NCBI RefSeq assembly: GCF_010730195.1
Contig: NZ_AP022613.1
Span: forward strand, 5,518,001 to 5,582,000
Source of the DNA: Mycobacterium conspicuum
Lineage (GTDB): Bacteria > Actinomycetota > Actinomycetes > Mycobacteriales > Mycobacteriaceae
Length of the DNA stretch: 64,000 nt
Reading direction: 5' to 3'
Shown here: piece after piece, positions 23,414 to 32,579 of the stretch
Numbering within the stretch: the first letter of the stretch is position 1
Layout of the letters: each line of letters starts with the position of its first letter
The notes under the pieces: generated by a model
What the model was told of the DNA's origin: nothing
What the model saw: only the letters and a program-made list of their open reading frames with translations
Database searches by the model: none
Program-made: the position numbers and the translations under genes

Positions 23414-26265
23414 GTAATGGTCCCGCCCCTCGTTCCCGCATCGCGCGCCTGATCCGGGTCCTGGCGCTGCCGATCATCCTGCTCTGGCTTTTCGTCGCGC
23501 TCGGCACCACGCTGTTCACCCCCGAACTCGGCGAGGTCGCGGGCAAGCACTCGGTGCCCATGACGCCGAAAGATGCCGCAGCGTTCAAGGACATGATGAA
23601 CATCGGCCACAAGTTCCAGGAGTTCGACACCGACTCCTCGGTGATGGTCGTGTTGGAAGGCGACGACAAGCTCGGCGACAGTGCGCACGAGTTCTACAAC
23701 AAGATCGTCGCCAAGCTCAAGGCCAGCAAGCATGTCCAGAACCTGCAGGATTTCTGGAGCGACCCGCTGACCGCCGCCGGCTCGCAAAGCCCGGACGGTA
23801 AAGCCGCCTACGTGCAGGTCTTCCTCGACGGTGCGCAGGGCACCACCCCCGCCCACAAGTCCGTCGCCGAGGTGCGCAAGATCGTCAAAAGCGTGCCGCC
23901 GCCGCCGGGTGTCAAGGCCTACGTGGCCGGCAACACCGCGCTCAACACCGACACCCTGATCGCCGCACACAACAGCATGGACTTGATGACGCTGATCACG
24001 ATCGGCGTCATCTTCGTGATGCTGCTTCTCATCTACCGCTCACTCAAGAACGCGATCCTCGCGTTGATCCTGGTCCGCTTCGAGCTATATGCCGCAGAGG
24101 GCATCGTGGCCACCGCCGGCAATCTGGACATCATCGGCCTGACCCCGTACGCCGTCAGCATGGTCACGATGCTCACCATCGCTACGGGCACCGACTATTT
24201 CATTTTCCTGTTGGGTCGCTACCACGAAGCACGATCTCGCGGCGAGGATCGAGAACAGGCGTACTACAGCGCCTACAACGGCGTGCTGCACGTCATCCTG
24301 GGGTCGGGGCTGACGATCGTGGGCGCCTGCCTGTGCCTGACCGCGACCAAGCTGCCGTACTTCCAGACCATGGGGGTACCGTGCGCGATCGCCCTGGTGG
24401 TGACGATGCTGGCGGGCCTGACGTTGGCGCCGGCGTTGCTCGCGGTCGCGTCCAAGTTCGGCTTCTTCGATCCGAAACGTCAAGTGTCGGAACGGGGCTG
24501 GCGCAAAGTCGGCACTGTCGTGACGAGGTGGCCGAAACCGATCATCGTCGTGGCGTCCTTTATCGCCGTGATCGGTTTCGTCAGTCTGACGACCTACGTC
24601 CCTACCTACAACGACAGAAAGTTCACCCCGCCGGACATCGCGGCAAACGTCGCTCAGACGGCGGCGGAGCGGCATTTCAGCCCGGCGCGCATGAACCCGG
24701 AATTGCTGATGGTCGAAGCCGACCATGATCTGCGCGATCCGGCGGACATGTTGGTTATCGACAGGATTGCCAAGAGCGTCTTTCACGAGCGCGGCATCGG
24801 TCGGATCCAGACGATCACCCGGCCCCTCGGGGCGCCGATCGAGCACAGTTCGCTGCCCTTCGTGATCGCCATGAACAGTTCGAGCACCCTGCAGACGGCG
24901 AAATTCATGAACGACAGCATGGCGTCGATGCTCGAGCAGGCCGACGAGATGGGCCGAACGATCTCGGTCATGCAGCATATGTATGGCGTCATGAAGGAAC
25001 TCACCGACACCACCCACCAGATGACCCGCGACATGCACATCCTGCAGGCTGACATCGAGGGGGTGCGCCAACACGTGGCCGATTTCGAAGACACCTGGCG
25101 CCCGATGCGCGCCTATTTCTATTGGGAGAAGCACTGTTTCGACATCCCGGTGTGCTGGTCGCTGCGATCGATCTTCGACACGCTCGACGACATCGATCTC
25201 ATGGCCGACGACATCGGGAAGACGGTCAAAGACGTCGACAAACTCGACACCCTCATGCCGCAAGTGTTGGCCGATCTACCCAAAACCATCGAGTCGATGC
25301 AAAGAATGCGCGATTACATGCTGGCTACCCACAGCTCCATGGCCGGTATTCAGCGCCACATGCAAGAGAATGCCGAAGGCTCAACGATGATGGGAAACTA
25401 CTTCGACCAAGCCAAGAACGACGACAGCTTCTACCTGCCGCCGGAGGTTTTCCAAAACCCCGACTTCAAACGCGGACTGAAAATGTTTGTCTCGCCCGAC
25501 GGTAAAGCCGTCCGGTTCATCATCACCCATCAGGGCGACCCCGCCTCCGTGGACGGCATCCGCCATGTCCAGGGCATCAAGCAGGCCGTCGCCGACGCGA
25601 TCAAGGGAACTCCCCTGGAAAACGCGAAGGTGTCGCTGGCCGGCACCGCCTCGATGTACAGCGACATGCAAGACGGGGTCGTGATCGACCTGACGATTGC
25701 CGGCATCGCGACACTGATCCTGATCTTCTCGATCATGCTGCTGATCACTCGCAGCTTGGTTGCCGCCCTGGTGATCGTCGGCACCGTGCTCGCGTCGCTG
25801 GGCACCGCATGTGGTCTGTCCGTACTGCTTTGGCAAGACATCCTCGGGGTGGGCCTGCAATGGATCGTGCTCCCGCTGACGGTCATCATCCTGCTGGCCG
25901 TCGGGTCCGACTACAACCTGCTGCTGGTTTCCCGGCTGAAGGAGGAGATCCCGGCGGGCCTCAACACCGGGATCATCCGGGGCATGGGGGCATCCGGCCG
26001 GGTGGTGACCGCCGCGGGCCTGATATTCGCCGCGACCATGGCGTCGATGATCGTCAGCGACCTGGTGGTCATCGGGCAGTTCGGCACCGCGATCGGGATG
26101 GGTCTCCTCGTCGACACGTTCATCGTGCGGGCCTTCATGACGCCGGCGATCGCGGCCGCGCTGGGCCGCTGGTTCTGGTGGCCGCTGGACACCTTCGGCA
26201 TGATGAAGAACGCGCGAAAGTCGGAGAGCGACACCGCGCCGATCCGGGAGCTGGCACGGGTGTAG
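23410..26265 (+). CDS. MmpL4/MmpL5-type RND transporter
   Basis: 951 residues, about 12 transmembrane helices and two large periplasmic loops. Proton-relay Asp-Tyr pairs are visible in TIATGTDYFIFLLGR and LLAVGSDYNLLLVSR. The second loop contains the long helical hairpin region (about residues 500-680, rich in Met, Gln and Asp) and YFYWEKHCFDIPVCWSLRS, hallmarks of MmpL4/5 rather than MmpL3. Exports lipids, mycobactin-type siderophores or drugs. Lies between mmpS and a TetR gene, so probably repressor-controlled and a candidate efflux determinant. Confidence 0.94.
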   Translation: MSNGPAPRSRIARLIRVLALPIILLWLFVALGTTLFTPELGEVAGKHSVPMTPKDAAAFKDMMNIGHKFQEFDTDSSVMVVLEGDDKLGDSAHEFYNKIVAKLKASKHVQNLQDFWSDPLTAAGSQSPDGKAAYVQVFLDGAQGTTPAHKSVAEVRKIVKSVPPPPGVKAYVAGNTALNTDTLIAAHNSMDLMTLITIGVIFVMLLLIYRSLKNAILALILVRFELYAAEGIVATAGNLDIIGLTPYAVSMVTMLTIATGTDYFIFLLGRYHEARSRGEDREQAYYSAYNGVLHVILGSGLTIVGACLCLTATKLPYFQTMGVPCAIALVVTMLAGLTLAPALLAVASKFGFFDPKRQVSERGWRKVGTVVTRWPKPIIVVASFIAVIGFVSLTTYVPTYNDRKFTPPDIAANVAQTAAERHFSPARMNPELLMVEADHDLRDPADMLVIDRIAKSVFHERGIGRIQTITRPLGAPIEHSSLPFVIAMNSSSTLQTAKFMNDSMASMLEQADEMGRTISVMQHMYGVMKELTDTTHQMTRDMHILQADIEGVRQHVADFEDTWRPMRAYFYWEKHCFDIPVCWSLRSIFDTLDDIDLMADDIGKTVKDVDKLDTLMPQVLADLPKTIESMQRMRDYMLATHSSMAGIQRHMQENAEGSTMMGNYFDQAKNDDSFYLPPEVFQNPDFKRGLKMFVSPDGKAVRFIITHQGDPASVDGIRHVQGIKQAVADAIKGTPLENAKVSLAGTASMYSDMQDGVVIDLTIAGIATLILIFSIMLLITRSLVAALVIVGTVLASLGTACGLSVLLWQDILGVGLQWIVLPLTVIILLAVGSDYNLLLVSRLKEEIPAGLNTGIIRGMGASGRVVTAAGLIFAATMASMIVSDLVVIGQFGTAIGMGLLVDTFIVRAFMTPAIAAALGRWFWWPLDTFGMMKNARKSESDTAPIRELARV

Positions 26266-26276
26266 CGCGGGGACAT

Positions 26277-26888
26277 GTGAGCGAGATGGAATCGAAGCTT
26301 CGCCAACGCACGGTTGGCCGGCTGGACCGGTCCCGTGATCCCGCGATTCTCAACGCCGCCCTTGCCGCACTGACCGAGCACGGGTACGACGCCGCGAACA
26401 TGGACGACATCGCCGCGCGCGCCGGCGTCGGCAAGGCCGCGATCTACCGGCGGTGGTCGTCGAAAGCGGCGTTGATCACCGATGTTCTCGTGTACTGGCG
26501 GCCCGATCTGCGGACCACCGACACGCCCGACACCGGCAGTTTGGCCGGCGACATCGAGGCCCTGATCGAGGGCGTCGCACGCAATGACAACGAGTTGGTC
26601 ACCAACGACCTGGTGCTCCGCGTCGCCCTGGAAGCCATCCACGATCCCCAGCTCGCCGAGGCCCTCGATGAGCTGATGCTGCTCAAGGGCACGCACAAAA
26701 TGTCAGCTATTCTGACCCGCGCCGCGGCCCGCGGTGAAATCGCCGCCGACCGCGACTGGTCGCTGGTCGCCGACGTACTCATGGCGATGAGCCTGCATCG
26801 AGCGCTCAACGGACAAACCGTCGACGCGGATTTCATACGACGTGTCATCGACACCCTTGTTCTTCCCGCGCTGGCCCGCCCGGTTTGA
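26277..26888 (+). CDS. TetR family regulator of the MmpS-MmpL operon
   Basis: 203 residues from GTG 26277 (GGGG upstream, 11 bp after the mmpL stop); an ATG at 26286 is an alternative. HTH: PAILNAALAALTEHGYDAANMDDIAARAGVGKAAIYRRWSSKAALITDVL. The C-terminal domain matches the type common in actinobacterial TetR proteins. Encoded last in the operon, it probably binds the palindrome at 22914-22933 and represses its own transcription. Confidence 0.9.
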   Translation: MSEMESKLRQRTVGRLDRSRDPAILNAALAALTEHGYDAANMDDIAARAGVGKAAIYRRWSSKAALITDVLVYWRPDLRTTDTPDTGSLAGDIEALIEGVARNDNELVTNDLVLRVALEAIHDPQLAEALDELMLLKGTHKMSAILTRAAARGEIAADRDWSLVADVLMAMSLHRALNGQTVDADFIRRVIDTLVLPALARPV

Positions 26889-27052
26889 ATTGCGCTGTCC
26901 TGCATGGTGTATCGACGTTTTGATAGTACGCACTGGCTGTCACAGTCACCGGTCGCAATCCCGTTCGCATCTGGTCAATGCTTTGACGCTTTGGCAACGG
27001 CAGCGGTCAGAGACTTAAACAGAACAGCCGGACGGCGGCAACCCATCGGTTA

Positions 27053-27193
27053 ATGGATTGGCACGGAACAAAACTGGTCGGAAGCGGCACCGAACTTCGC
27101 ACCATCCAGACGCTGATGGGACATGCCCAGCTGAACACCACGGCGATCTACGTCCAGGTCTCCAACCCTCGCCCTTCTGAGGGGCTTCGATAA
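27053..27193 (+). pseudogene. Remnant of a tyrosine recombinase (integrase) C-terminus
   Basis: The frame reads GSGTELRTIQTLMGHAQLNTTAIYVQVS, the catalytic end of tyrosine recombinases: the GH of the third conserved His and the IY containing the nucleophilic Tyr are both there. Nothing upstream in 26889-27052 encodes the Arg/His-x-x-Arg part. The stop codon lies in a terminator hairpin. This is a dead fragment of a phage or island integrase; the rest of the 310-bp gap after the TetR gene shows nothing else. Confidence 0.72.
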
Positions 27194-27201
27194 GCCCCTC
27201 A
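27178..27201. terminator. Perfect 10-bp hairpin, bidirectional terminator
   Basis: TGAGGGGCTT (27178-27187) pairs with AAGCCCCTCA (27192-27201) around CGAT. It covers the stop codons of the integrase relic (+) and the gene at 27199-27459 (-). Confidence 0.75.
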
Positions 27202-27459
27202 GACGTCGTTGTCGTTGGGTTCAAGGATCATGGTGACCATCGCGCCGCGCGGAAAGTCGACGGTGTACGACCCTTCGGGCAGATCAGACGTCAGCCTGAT
27301 CTGCGACGGCTCTCCGACGCCATGATTGCGGACGAGCTTGACTCCGTCGACTACGAAGTGAGCCGGGGGCACGCCATCCATACCGGATGGCAGGAGCAGC
27401 TCGAAACCGATCTCCACTTCGTCGGCGCGGACTCGGGTGGTCGCGTAGTGCTTCGCCAT
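27199..27459 (-). CDS. Hypothetical protein, unknown function
   Basis: 86 residues beginning MAKHYATTRVRADEVEIGFELLLPSG. No signal peptide or helix; predicted mainly beta (FVVDGVKLVRN, IRLTSDLPEGSYTVDFPRGAMVTMILEP) with an acidic end. Clear ATG and good coding character between a strong terminator and the divergent DUF732 gene. I do not recognise the family. Confidence 0.62.
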   Translation of the reverse strand: MAKHYATTRVRADEVEIGFELLLPSGMDGVPPAHFVVDGVKLVRNHGVGEPSQIRLTSDLPEGSYTVDFPRGAMVTMILEPNDNDV

Positions 27460-27565
27460 TCGCGCAACCTAGCGCAGCCGAGTTACACGATCTTGCCGAT
27501 ATTCGGGCAAGGTGTCGGCTGCCCGGCGCACAATGCCGATACCAAACCCCACTAGGAGGGCGGAG

Positions 27566-28300
27566 ATGACCTCCGACGAAGAGAGCGCTGCGGCTGGCCC
27601 CGACGCCAAGACTGCAATAGGCCCCCCGGCAGCCGAACAGACTGAGCTGCTAGCGGCCGACGCGGCCGCCCCAGCATCCGCAGCCCCGACCGCCATTGCC
27701 GCTCCCATCACCCCGCCGCCTCAGCAATTTCAAGCCGACGCCTGGTCCTTCGAACAACCCGAACTTCAGATGCCCAACATGTGGCCGACACGAATACGTT
27801 GGGCGGCTGCGACGGCGATATTCATGGTCGCGATCCTCGCCCTTGGTTGGGTGGTGTGGACGTTAGCCGGGTTGCGCAAACCCAGTCCGGCGCCATCGCC
27901 ACCAGTAACCGTGACTATGCCGGCGCCACCTCCATCGACCGTGACACTGACGCCGTCCAACACAAATCCGCCACCGCAGGTGACGATGCCGATAGTCCTC
28001 CCGCCGACAACTGTGACGCTGCCGCCGACAACGGTTGTGATGCCCCCGAGGCCCATAACGCCGAGGCATTTCAGCCCCGCCGAAGATGAACAACTTCTCG
28101 GCAGACTACGGGCGCTGGGGTGGGACATCCACAACCCGCCGGTAGTTGTCGACACCGCTCGCACAGCGTGCTTACTGCTCCACGAAGGCCACCAGCCCGA
28201 AGAGGTCTATAACATCATCGCCGCCGAGACCGACGTGTCCATGCACGATGCGATGCAGCTGGTCGCCAGCGCCCAAGGTGCCTACTCAAGCTGCTCCTAA
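27566..28300 (+). CDS. DUF732 membrane-anchored protein with Pro/Thr-rich stalk
   Basis: 244 residues from the ATG at 27566 (AGGAGGG 5 nt upstream). Ala/Pro-rich cytoplasmic N-terminus, one membrane helix (AAATAIFMVAILALGWVVWTL), a stalk of repeated PPTTVTLPPTTVVMPP-like units, then a DUF732 domain (EDEQLLGRLRALGWDIHNPP, ARTACLLLHEGHQPEEVYNIIA) with one half-cystine. The DUF732 domain is widespread on mycobacterial surfaces; role unknown. Confidence 0.82.
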   Translation: MTSDEESAAAGPDAKTAIGPPAAEQTELLAADAAAPASAAPTAIAAPITPPPQQFQADAWSFEQPELQMPNMWPTRIRWAAATAIFMVAILALGWVVWTLAGLRKPSPAPSPPVTVTMPAPPPSTVTLTPSNTNPPPQVTMPIVLPPTTVTLPPTTVVMPPRPITPRHFSPAEDEQLLGRLRALGWDIHNPPVVVDTARTACLLLHEGHQPEEVYNIIAAETDVSMHDAMQLVASAQGAYSSCS

Positions 28301-28434
28301 CCGTTCCACCCGGTAGTTCGTCGCCCTCGTGAGCACGAACGACGTACCCAGCAGGCGCCCAGCGCACTAACGAGATCGGATTGGCCGGCTTGAAACTGAG
28401 AAATTCGGCGCGTTATGCGAGCAAGCGCACGACA

Positions 28435-29472
28435 TTACTCAGGCTTGTTTTTCCTGGTCAGATCGGTATCCCGACTCGGCTGCACCCGCTTCGGCTCCCC
28501 CGGCATTTTCGGGTAATTCGGCGGATACGGCATGTCGCCAAGCCCACGCTCTTCGTCGGTCGCGGCCATTTCCAGCAGCGGTGCGATCGATTGCGACTCG
28601 TTATCCATTGCGGCCCAAGGATCTTCGCGGCGCTGTACCAGCTCCGGCACGGTGGCCATGGTGTAGTCGTCCGGATCCGCCGCGGCCAACTCCGCCCAGG
28701 TCAGTGGTGTCGATACCGTCGCGATCGGCGTGCGCCGCACCGAATACGGCGACGCCATGGTGCGGTCGCGGGCGTTCTGGTTGAAGTCGATGAAGATCCG
28801 CGCGCCGCGTTCTTCCTTCCACCACGAGGTGGTCACCACGTCCGGAGCGCGCCGCTCCACCTCGCGGGCCAACGCGATGCCCGCCCGGCGCACGGCGATG
28901 AAGTCCCAATCGGTGGCGATGCGCAGAAACACGTGGATCCCGCGTCCCCCTGACGTCTTCGGGTATCCCACCAAGCCGAGCTCGTCGAGCAACGGATGCA
29001 GCACATCGACCGCGACCGCGCGCGCTTCGGCGAAGCCGGTGCCGGGCTGCGGATCGAGGTCGATGCGTAACTCGTCGGGGTGATCGGTGTCCGGGCAGCG
29101 CACCTGCCAGGGGTGCAGCGTGATCGTGCCCATCTGCGCCGCCCACACGATGGCCGCCGGATGGGTGACTTTCAGCGCGTCGGCGGTCCTCCCCGACGGG
29201 AACGTGACCCGGCAGGTCTGCAGATAGTCGGGATGATGCTGCGGCACCCGCTTCTGATAGATCTCCTCGCCGTCGATGCCGTCGGGGAAACGCTGCAGAT
29301 GGGTGGGCCGGTCGCGCAACGCTGCCAGCATCGGGCCGCCCGCCACCGCACGGTAGTACTCGACGAGCCGGCGCTTGGTGCCATTCGCGCCGAGTTCGGG
29401 GAAATAGACCTTCTCCGGGCTGGTGACCCGCACCGCGATGCCGTCGACGTCCAGTTCTTCTGCTGCGGCCAT
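28435..29472 (-). CDS. Prim-PolC: stand-alone LigD-type primase-polymerase
   Basis: 345 residues, archaeo-eukaryotic primase fold as in the polymerase domain of LigD. Metal ligands in the DELRIDLDPQ motif, nucleotide-binding TSGGRGIHVF and a third Asp in ARIFIDFNQN; RTMASPYSVR and the tail PKMPGEPKRVQPSR are typical. Ortholog of Rv3730c by synteny. Prim-PolC prefers ribonucleotides and fills short gaps; it is reported to work with LigC in base-excision repair. Divergent from ligC with only 11 bp between start codons, so the two share a promoter region. Confidence 0.92.
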   Translation of the reverse strand: MAAAEELDVDGIAVRVTSPEKVYFPELGANGTKRRLVEYYRAVAGGPMLAALRDRPTHLQRFPDGIDGEEIYQKRVPQHHPDYLQTCRVTFPSGRTADALKVTHPAAIVWAAQMGTITLHPWQVRCPDTDHPDELRIDLDPQPGTGFAEARAVAVDVLHPLLDELGLVGYPKTSGGRGIHVFLRIATDWDFIAVRRAGIALAREVERRAPDVVTTSWWKEERGARIFIDFNQNARDRTMASPYSVRRTPIATVSTPLTWAELAAADPDDYTMATVPELVQRREDPWAAMDNESQSIAPLLEMAATDEERGLGDMPYPPNYPKMPGEPKRVQPSRDTDLTRKNKPE

Positions 29473-29483
29473 ATCCTCAGCCT

Positions 29484-30548
29484 ATGGACTTACCCGTGAT
29501 GCCACCGGTCTCCCCCATGCTGGCCAAGTCGGTCAAGGCGATCCCCGCCGACGCCTCCTATGAGCCCAAGTGGGACGGCTTCAGGTCCATCTGCTTCCGC
29601 GACGGCGCCGACGTGGAGCTGGGCAGCCGCAACGAGCGACCGATGACCCGCTACTTCCCCGAGCTGGTCGCGGCGGTCACCGCGGAGCTGCCGCGCCGCT
29701 GCGTGATCGACGGTGAGATCGTGATCGCCACGGACCACGGGTTGGACTTCGAGGCGCTGCAACAGCGCATCCATCCGGCCGACTCGCGAGTGCGGATGCT
29801 CGCCGAAAAGACCCCGGCTTCCTTCATCGCGTTCGACCTGCTCGCCCTCGGCGACGACGACTGCACCCGCCGGCCCTTCAGCGAGAGGCGCGCCGCGCTG
29901 GTCGACGCGTTAAGCGGATCCGGACCGTCCATCCACATCACCCCGGCGACCACCGACCTGGCGACCGCGCAGCGCTGGTTCGAAGAATTCGAGGGAGCCG
30001 GCCTCGACGGCGTCATCGCCAAGCCGTTGACGGTGACCTATCAGCCGGACAAACGCGTCATGTTCAAGATCAAGCACGAACGGACCGCCGACTGCGTGGT
30101 GGCCGGCTACCGAGTGCACAAGACCGGCAACGATGCGATCGGTTCGCTGCTGCTCGGGCTCTACCAGGACGACGGACAGCTCGCCTCCGTCGGCGTCATC
30201 GGCGCCTTTCCCATGGCCGAACGACGACGGTTGTTCACCGAGTTGCAGCCGCTGGTCACGGATTTCGATGATCACCCATGGAACTGGGCCGCCCACGAAG
30301 CCGGCGAACGCACACCACGCAAGAACGAATTTTCCCGCTGGAATGCCGGCAAGGACCTCTCGTTCGTACCGCTGCGCCCCGAGCGAGTGGTCGAGGTCCG
30401 CTACGACCACATGGAGGGGCGCCGCTTTCGTCACACGGCCCAATTCAGCCGGTGGCGGCCCGACCGCGACCCGCTCTCGTGCACCTACGATCAGCTCGAA
30501 CAGCCGGTCAATTTCAGCCTCGGCGACATCGTGCCCGGACTTGCTTGA
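29484..30548 (+). CDS. ligC: ATP-dependent DNA ligase LigC
   Basis: 354 residues, matching the size of M. tuberculosis LigC (Rv3731). Adenylation lysine Lys29 in YEPKWDGFR; further motifs SRNE, DGEIV, FIAFDLLA, EGAGLDGVIAKP and MFKIKHERTADCVV; C-terminal OB domain with RYDHMEGRRFRHTAQFSRWRPD. Seals nicks after Prim-PolC gap filling in back-up excision or end-joining repair. It lacks the NHEJ polymerase and nuclease modules of LigD. Confidence 0.95.
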   Translation: MDLPVMPPVSPMLAKSVKAIPADASYEPKWDGFRSICFRDGADVELGSRNERPMTRYFPELVAAVTAELPRRCVIDGEIVIATDHGLDFEALQQRIHPADSRVRMLAEKTPASFIAFDLLALGDDDCTRRPFSERRAALVDALSGSGPSIHITPATTDLATAQRWFEEFEGAGLDGVIAKPLTVTYQPDKRVMFKIKHERTADCVVAGYRVHKTGNDAIGSLLLGLYQDDGQLASVGVIGAFPMAERRRLFTELQPLVTDFDDHPWNWAAHEAGERTPRKNEFSRWNAGKDLSFVPLRPERVVEVRYDHMEGRRFRHTAQFSRWRPDRDPLSCTYDQLEQPVNFSLGDIVPGLA

Positions 30549-30611
30549 GGCAAGACGAATTTTCTCCTAACACGAGGTGGTCGGACCGTAGGACCCCGCT
30601 AAGCTGTCGTG

Positions 30612-31076
30612 ATGCTTCACGTAGCCGCACTGCTGGTGGCTGGTTCCGCCACCCTCGACGACGACGGGGCGCTCAGTGCCACGCGCATCCCGACGACTTG
30701 CTACCAGATCGACGAAGTCCCCCTGGCGGCAGAGATCCCCGTCATTCTCGTCGTGCACGCACGAGCCGGTGGAGACTACGACCCGCAGCTCTACATCGTG
30801 GCGAAAGACCCGGCCGGAACGAAGCGCGGCAGCATTCAGGCGAACTGGCACTGGCCCGACGAAGACGGGAAGCCATCGAAATATCGATGCTTTACACAGA
30901 ACATCCCGTTCGAGATCGACCGTGAGGGCGAATACACGATCGGTGTGTATTACGACGGCGAAGGCATGATCGAAATGGCCACGCCGATACCGGTTTCGAT
31001 GATGCTGACGACCACGCAGGTTGTCGCCACCAACGACGACAGTCCCGAGGAGAGCCTCCAGTTTGGCGGCATTTGA
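30612..31076 (+). CDS. Hypothetical DUF6941-like protein
   Basis: 154 residues from ATG 30612. Beta-rich, no signal peptide: ATLDDDGALSATRIPTTCYQ, IPVILVVHARAGGDYDPQLYIVAKDPAG, EYTIGVYYDGEGMIEMATPIPVSM. The lay-out recalls small immunoglobulin-like proteins of the DUF6941 kind, also suggested for 49170-49562; the assignment is tentative. Its 3' end overlaps the GMC oxidoreductase start by 14 bp, so the two are coupled. Confidence 0.65.
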   Translation: MLHVAALLVAGSATLDDDGALSATRIPTTCYQIDEVPLAAEIPVILVVHARAGGDYDPQLYIVAKDPAGTKRGSIQANWHWPDEDGKPSKYRCFTQNIPFEIDREGEYTIGVYYDGEGMIEMATPIPVSMMLTTTQVVATNDDSPEESLQFGGI

Positions 31077-32574
31077 CTTCATCGTGGTCGGCGCCGGCTC
31101 GGCCGGTTGCGCGGTCGCGGGACGACTGGCGACGCAATCGTCATCAAGGGTGCTGCTGATCGAGGCCGGCGGTTCGGATCGCCGGTTGGAGGTGCGGGCG
31201 CCGCTGGCGTTCGGCCGCCAATTCGGGACCTCGCTGGACTGGGCATACGAAACCGAGCCGGAGCCCGGCTGCGCCGACCGACGAATCGGGCAACCCCGTG
31301 GCCGCGTGCTGGGCGGCACCAGCGCGATGAACGGGATGGTCTGGGTCAAGGGCAGCAACCTCGACTACGACGGCTGGCGGCTGCCGGGCTGGACTTGGGA
31401 TGACGTGGCGCCGGTGTTCGCGCGCATCGAACAAGGTCCGATGCGGATCACCCGGGTGGCGTCTCCCGACGAACTGTCGCACCGCTTCGTCGCCGCGGCG
31501 CGCGCCGCGGGCATCGCGGCCAACGACGACGTCAGCGGTCCCGGACTCGACGGCGTCGCGATCGCGCCCGTCACCATCCACAAGGGCCAGCGCTGGACCA
31601 CCGCGCGGGCCTATCTGCACCGCCAGAAGAACCTGACCGTCGTCACCAAGGCCGAGGTCCGTCGGGTCATCATCCGCGTTGGCCGCGCCGTCGGTGTCGA
31701 GTACCGCCACCGAGGACGGGAGCAGCAGGCGTTCGCCGACCACGAGGTCGTGCTGAGCGCCGGCGCCTTCGGCACCCCGCAGCTGCTTCAGCTGTCGGGT
31801 GTCGGCCCGGCCGATCACCTGCGCAGGATCGGGATCACCGCGCTCGTCGACAGCCCCCGCGTGGGCGACGGGTTAGCCGACCACCCGTCCACCTTTGCCA
31901 CCTGGGCCCTGAAACCGGATTACGTCGGCTTGGCCGACGCCGCGAATCCAAAATGGTTGCTGCAGTGGCTAGTTGGTCGCCGCGGCAAGCTCACCAGCAA
32001 CATCATGGAGGCGCTGGCCCACGTCCGGTCGACGGCCGGGCTACCGGCATGCGACTTTCAGATCGTCTTCGCACCCATCGATGTCCTGTCGGGCACCACC
32101 GGGGCGGCGCTCAAACCCACGGCCTCGGTGATGCAGTCCTACTGGACGCCGAAGAGTCGCGGCACCGTCATGGTGCGGTCGGCCGATCCCGCGACGCCCC
32201 CGGCCATCCGGATGAACCTGCTCACCGAGCGTGAGGACGTCGACGCGCTGGCTCGCGCGATACAGCTCAGCCGCGAGATCATCGCGACCGAACCCATCGC
32301 GTCCACCGTCGAGCGCGAGGTTTCGCCCGGTCCCGGCTCGGACCTCGAGGCGCACATCAGGAACACCGCGCTCACCACGGCCCATCCGGCCTGCAGCGTC
32401 GCGATGGGTAGCGAATCCGACAGCCCCCTCGACGAGAAGCTTCGGGTCCGTGGCGTGCAGAATCTCCGCGTCGCCGACGCCTCCGCGCTGCCCCAGATCC
32501 CCCGGGCCAATACCAACGCGCCGTCGATCATGATCGGCGAACGCTGCGCGGACTTCCTGCTCGCCGAGGCCTAG
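31063..32574 (+). CDS. GMC family FAD-dependent oxidoreductase
   Basis: 503 residues with a TTG start at 31063, chosen because GAGGAGAG lies 8 nt upstream and the protein then begins directly at the FAD Rossmann motif AAFDFIVVGAGSAGCAVAGR. GRVLGGTSAMNGMVWVKG is the second GMC signature, and HPACSVAMG plus NTNAPSIMIGERCADFLL supply the C-terminal active-site His and Asn. Oxidises primary or secondary alcohols (choline, glucose or long-chain types). The substrate is not evident. Overlaps the upstream small gene. Confidence 0.92.
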   Translation: MAAFDFIVVGAGSAGCAVAGRLATQSSSRVLLIEAGGSDRRLEVRAPLAFGRQFGTSLDWAYETEPEPGCADRRIGQPRGRVLGGTSAMNGMVWVKGSNLDYDGWRLPGWTWDDVAPVFARIEQGPMRITRVASPDELSHRFVAAARAAGIAANDDVSGPGLDGVAIAPVTIHKGQRWTTARAYLHRQKNLTVVTKAEVRRVIIRVGRAVGVEYRHRGREQQAFADHEVVLSAGAFGTPQLLQLSGVGPADHLRRIGITALVDSPRVGDGLADHPSTFATWALKPDYVGLADAANPKWLLQWLVGRRGKLTSNIMEALAHVRSTAGLPACDFQIVFAPIDVLSGTTGAALKPTASVMQSYWTPKSRGTVMVRSADPATPPAIRMNLLTEREDVDALARAIQLSREIIATEPIASTVEREVSPGPGSDLEAHIRNTALTTAHPACSVAMGSESDSPLDEKLRVRGVQNLRVADASALPQIPRANTNAPSIMIGERCADFLLAEA

Positions 32575-32579
32575 ACAGG

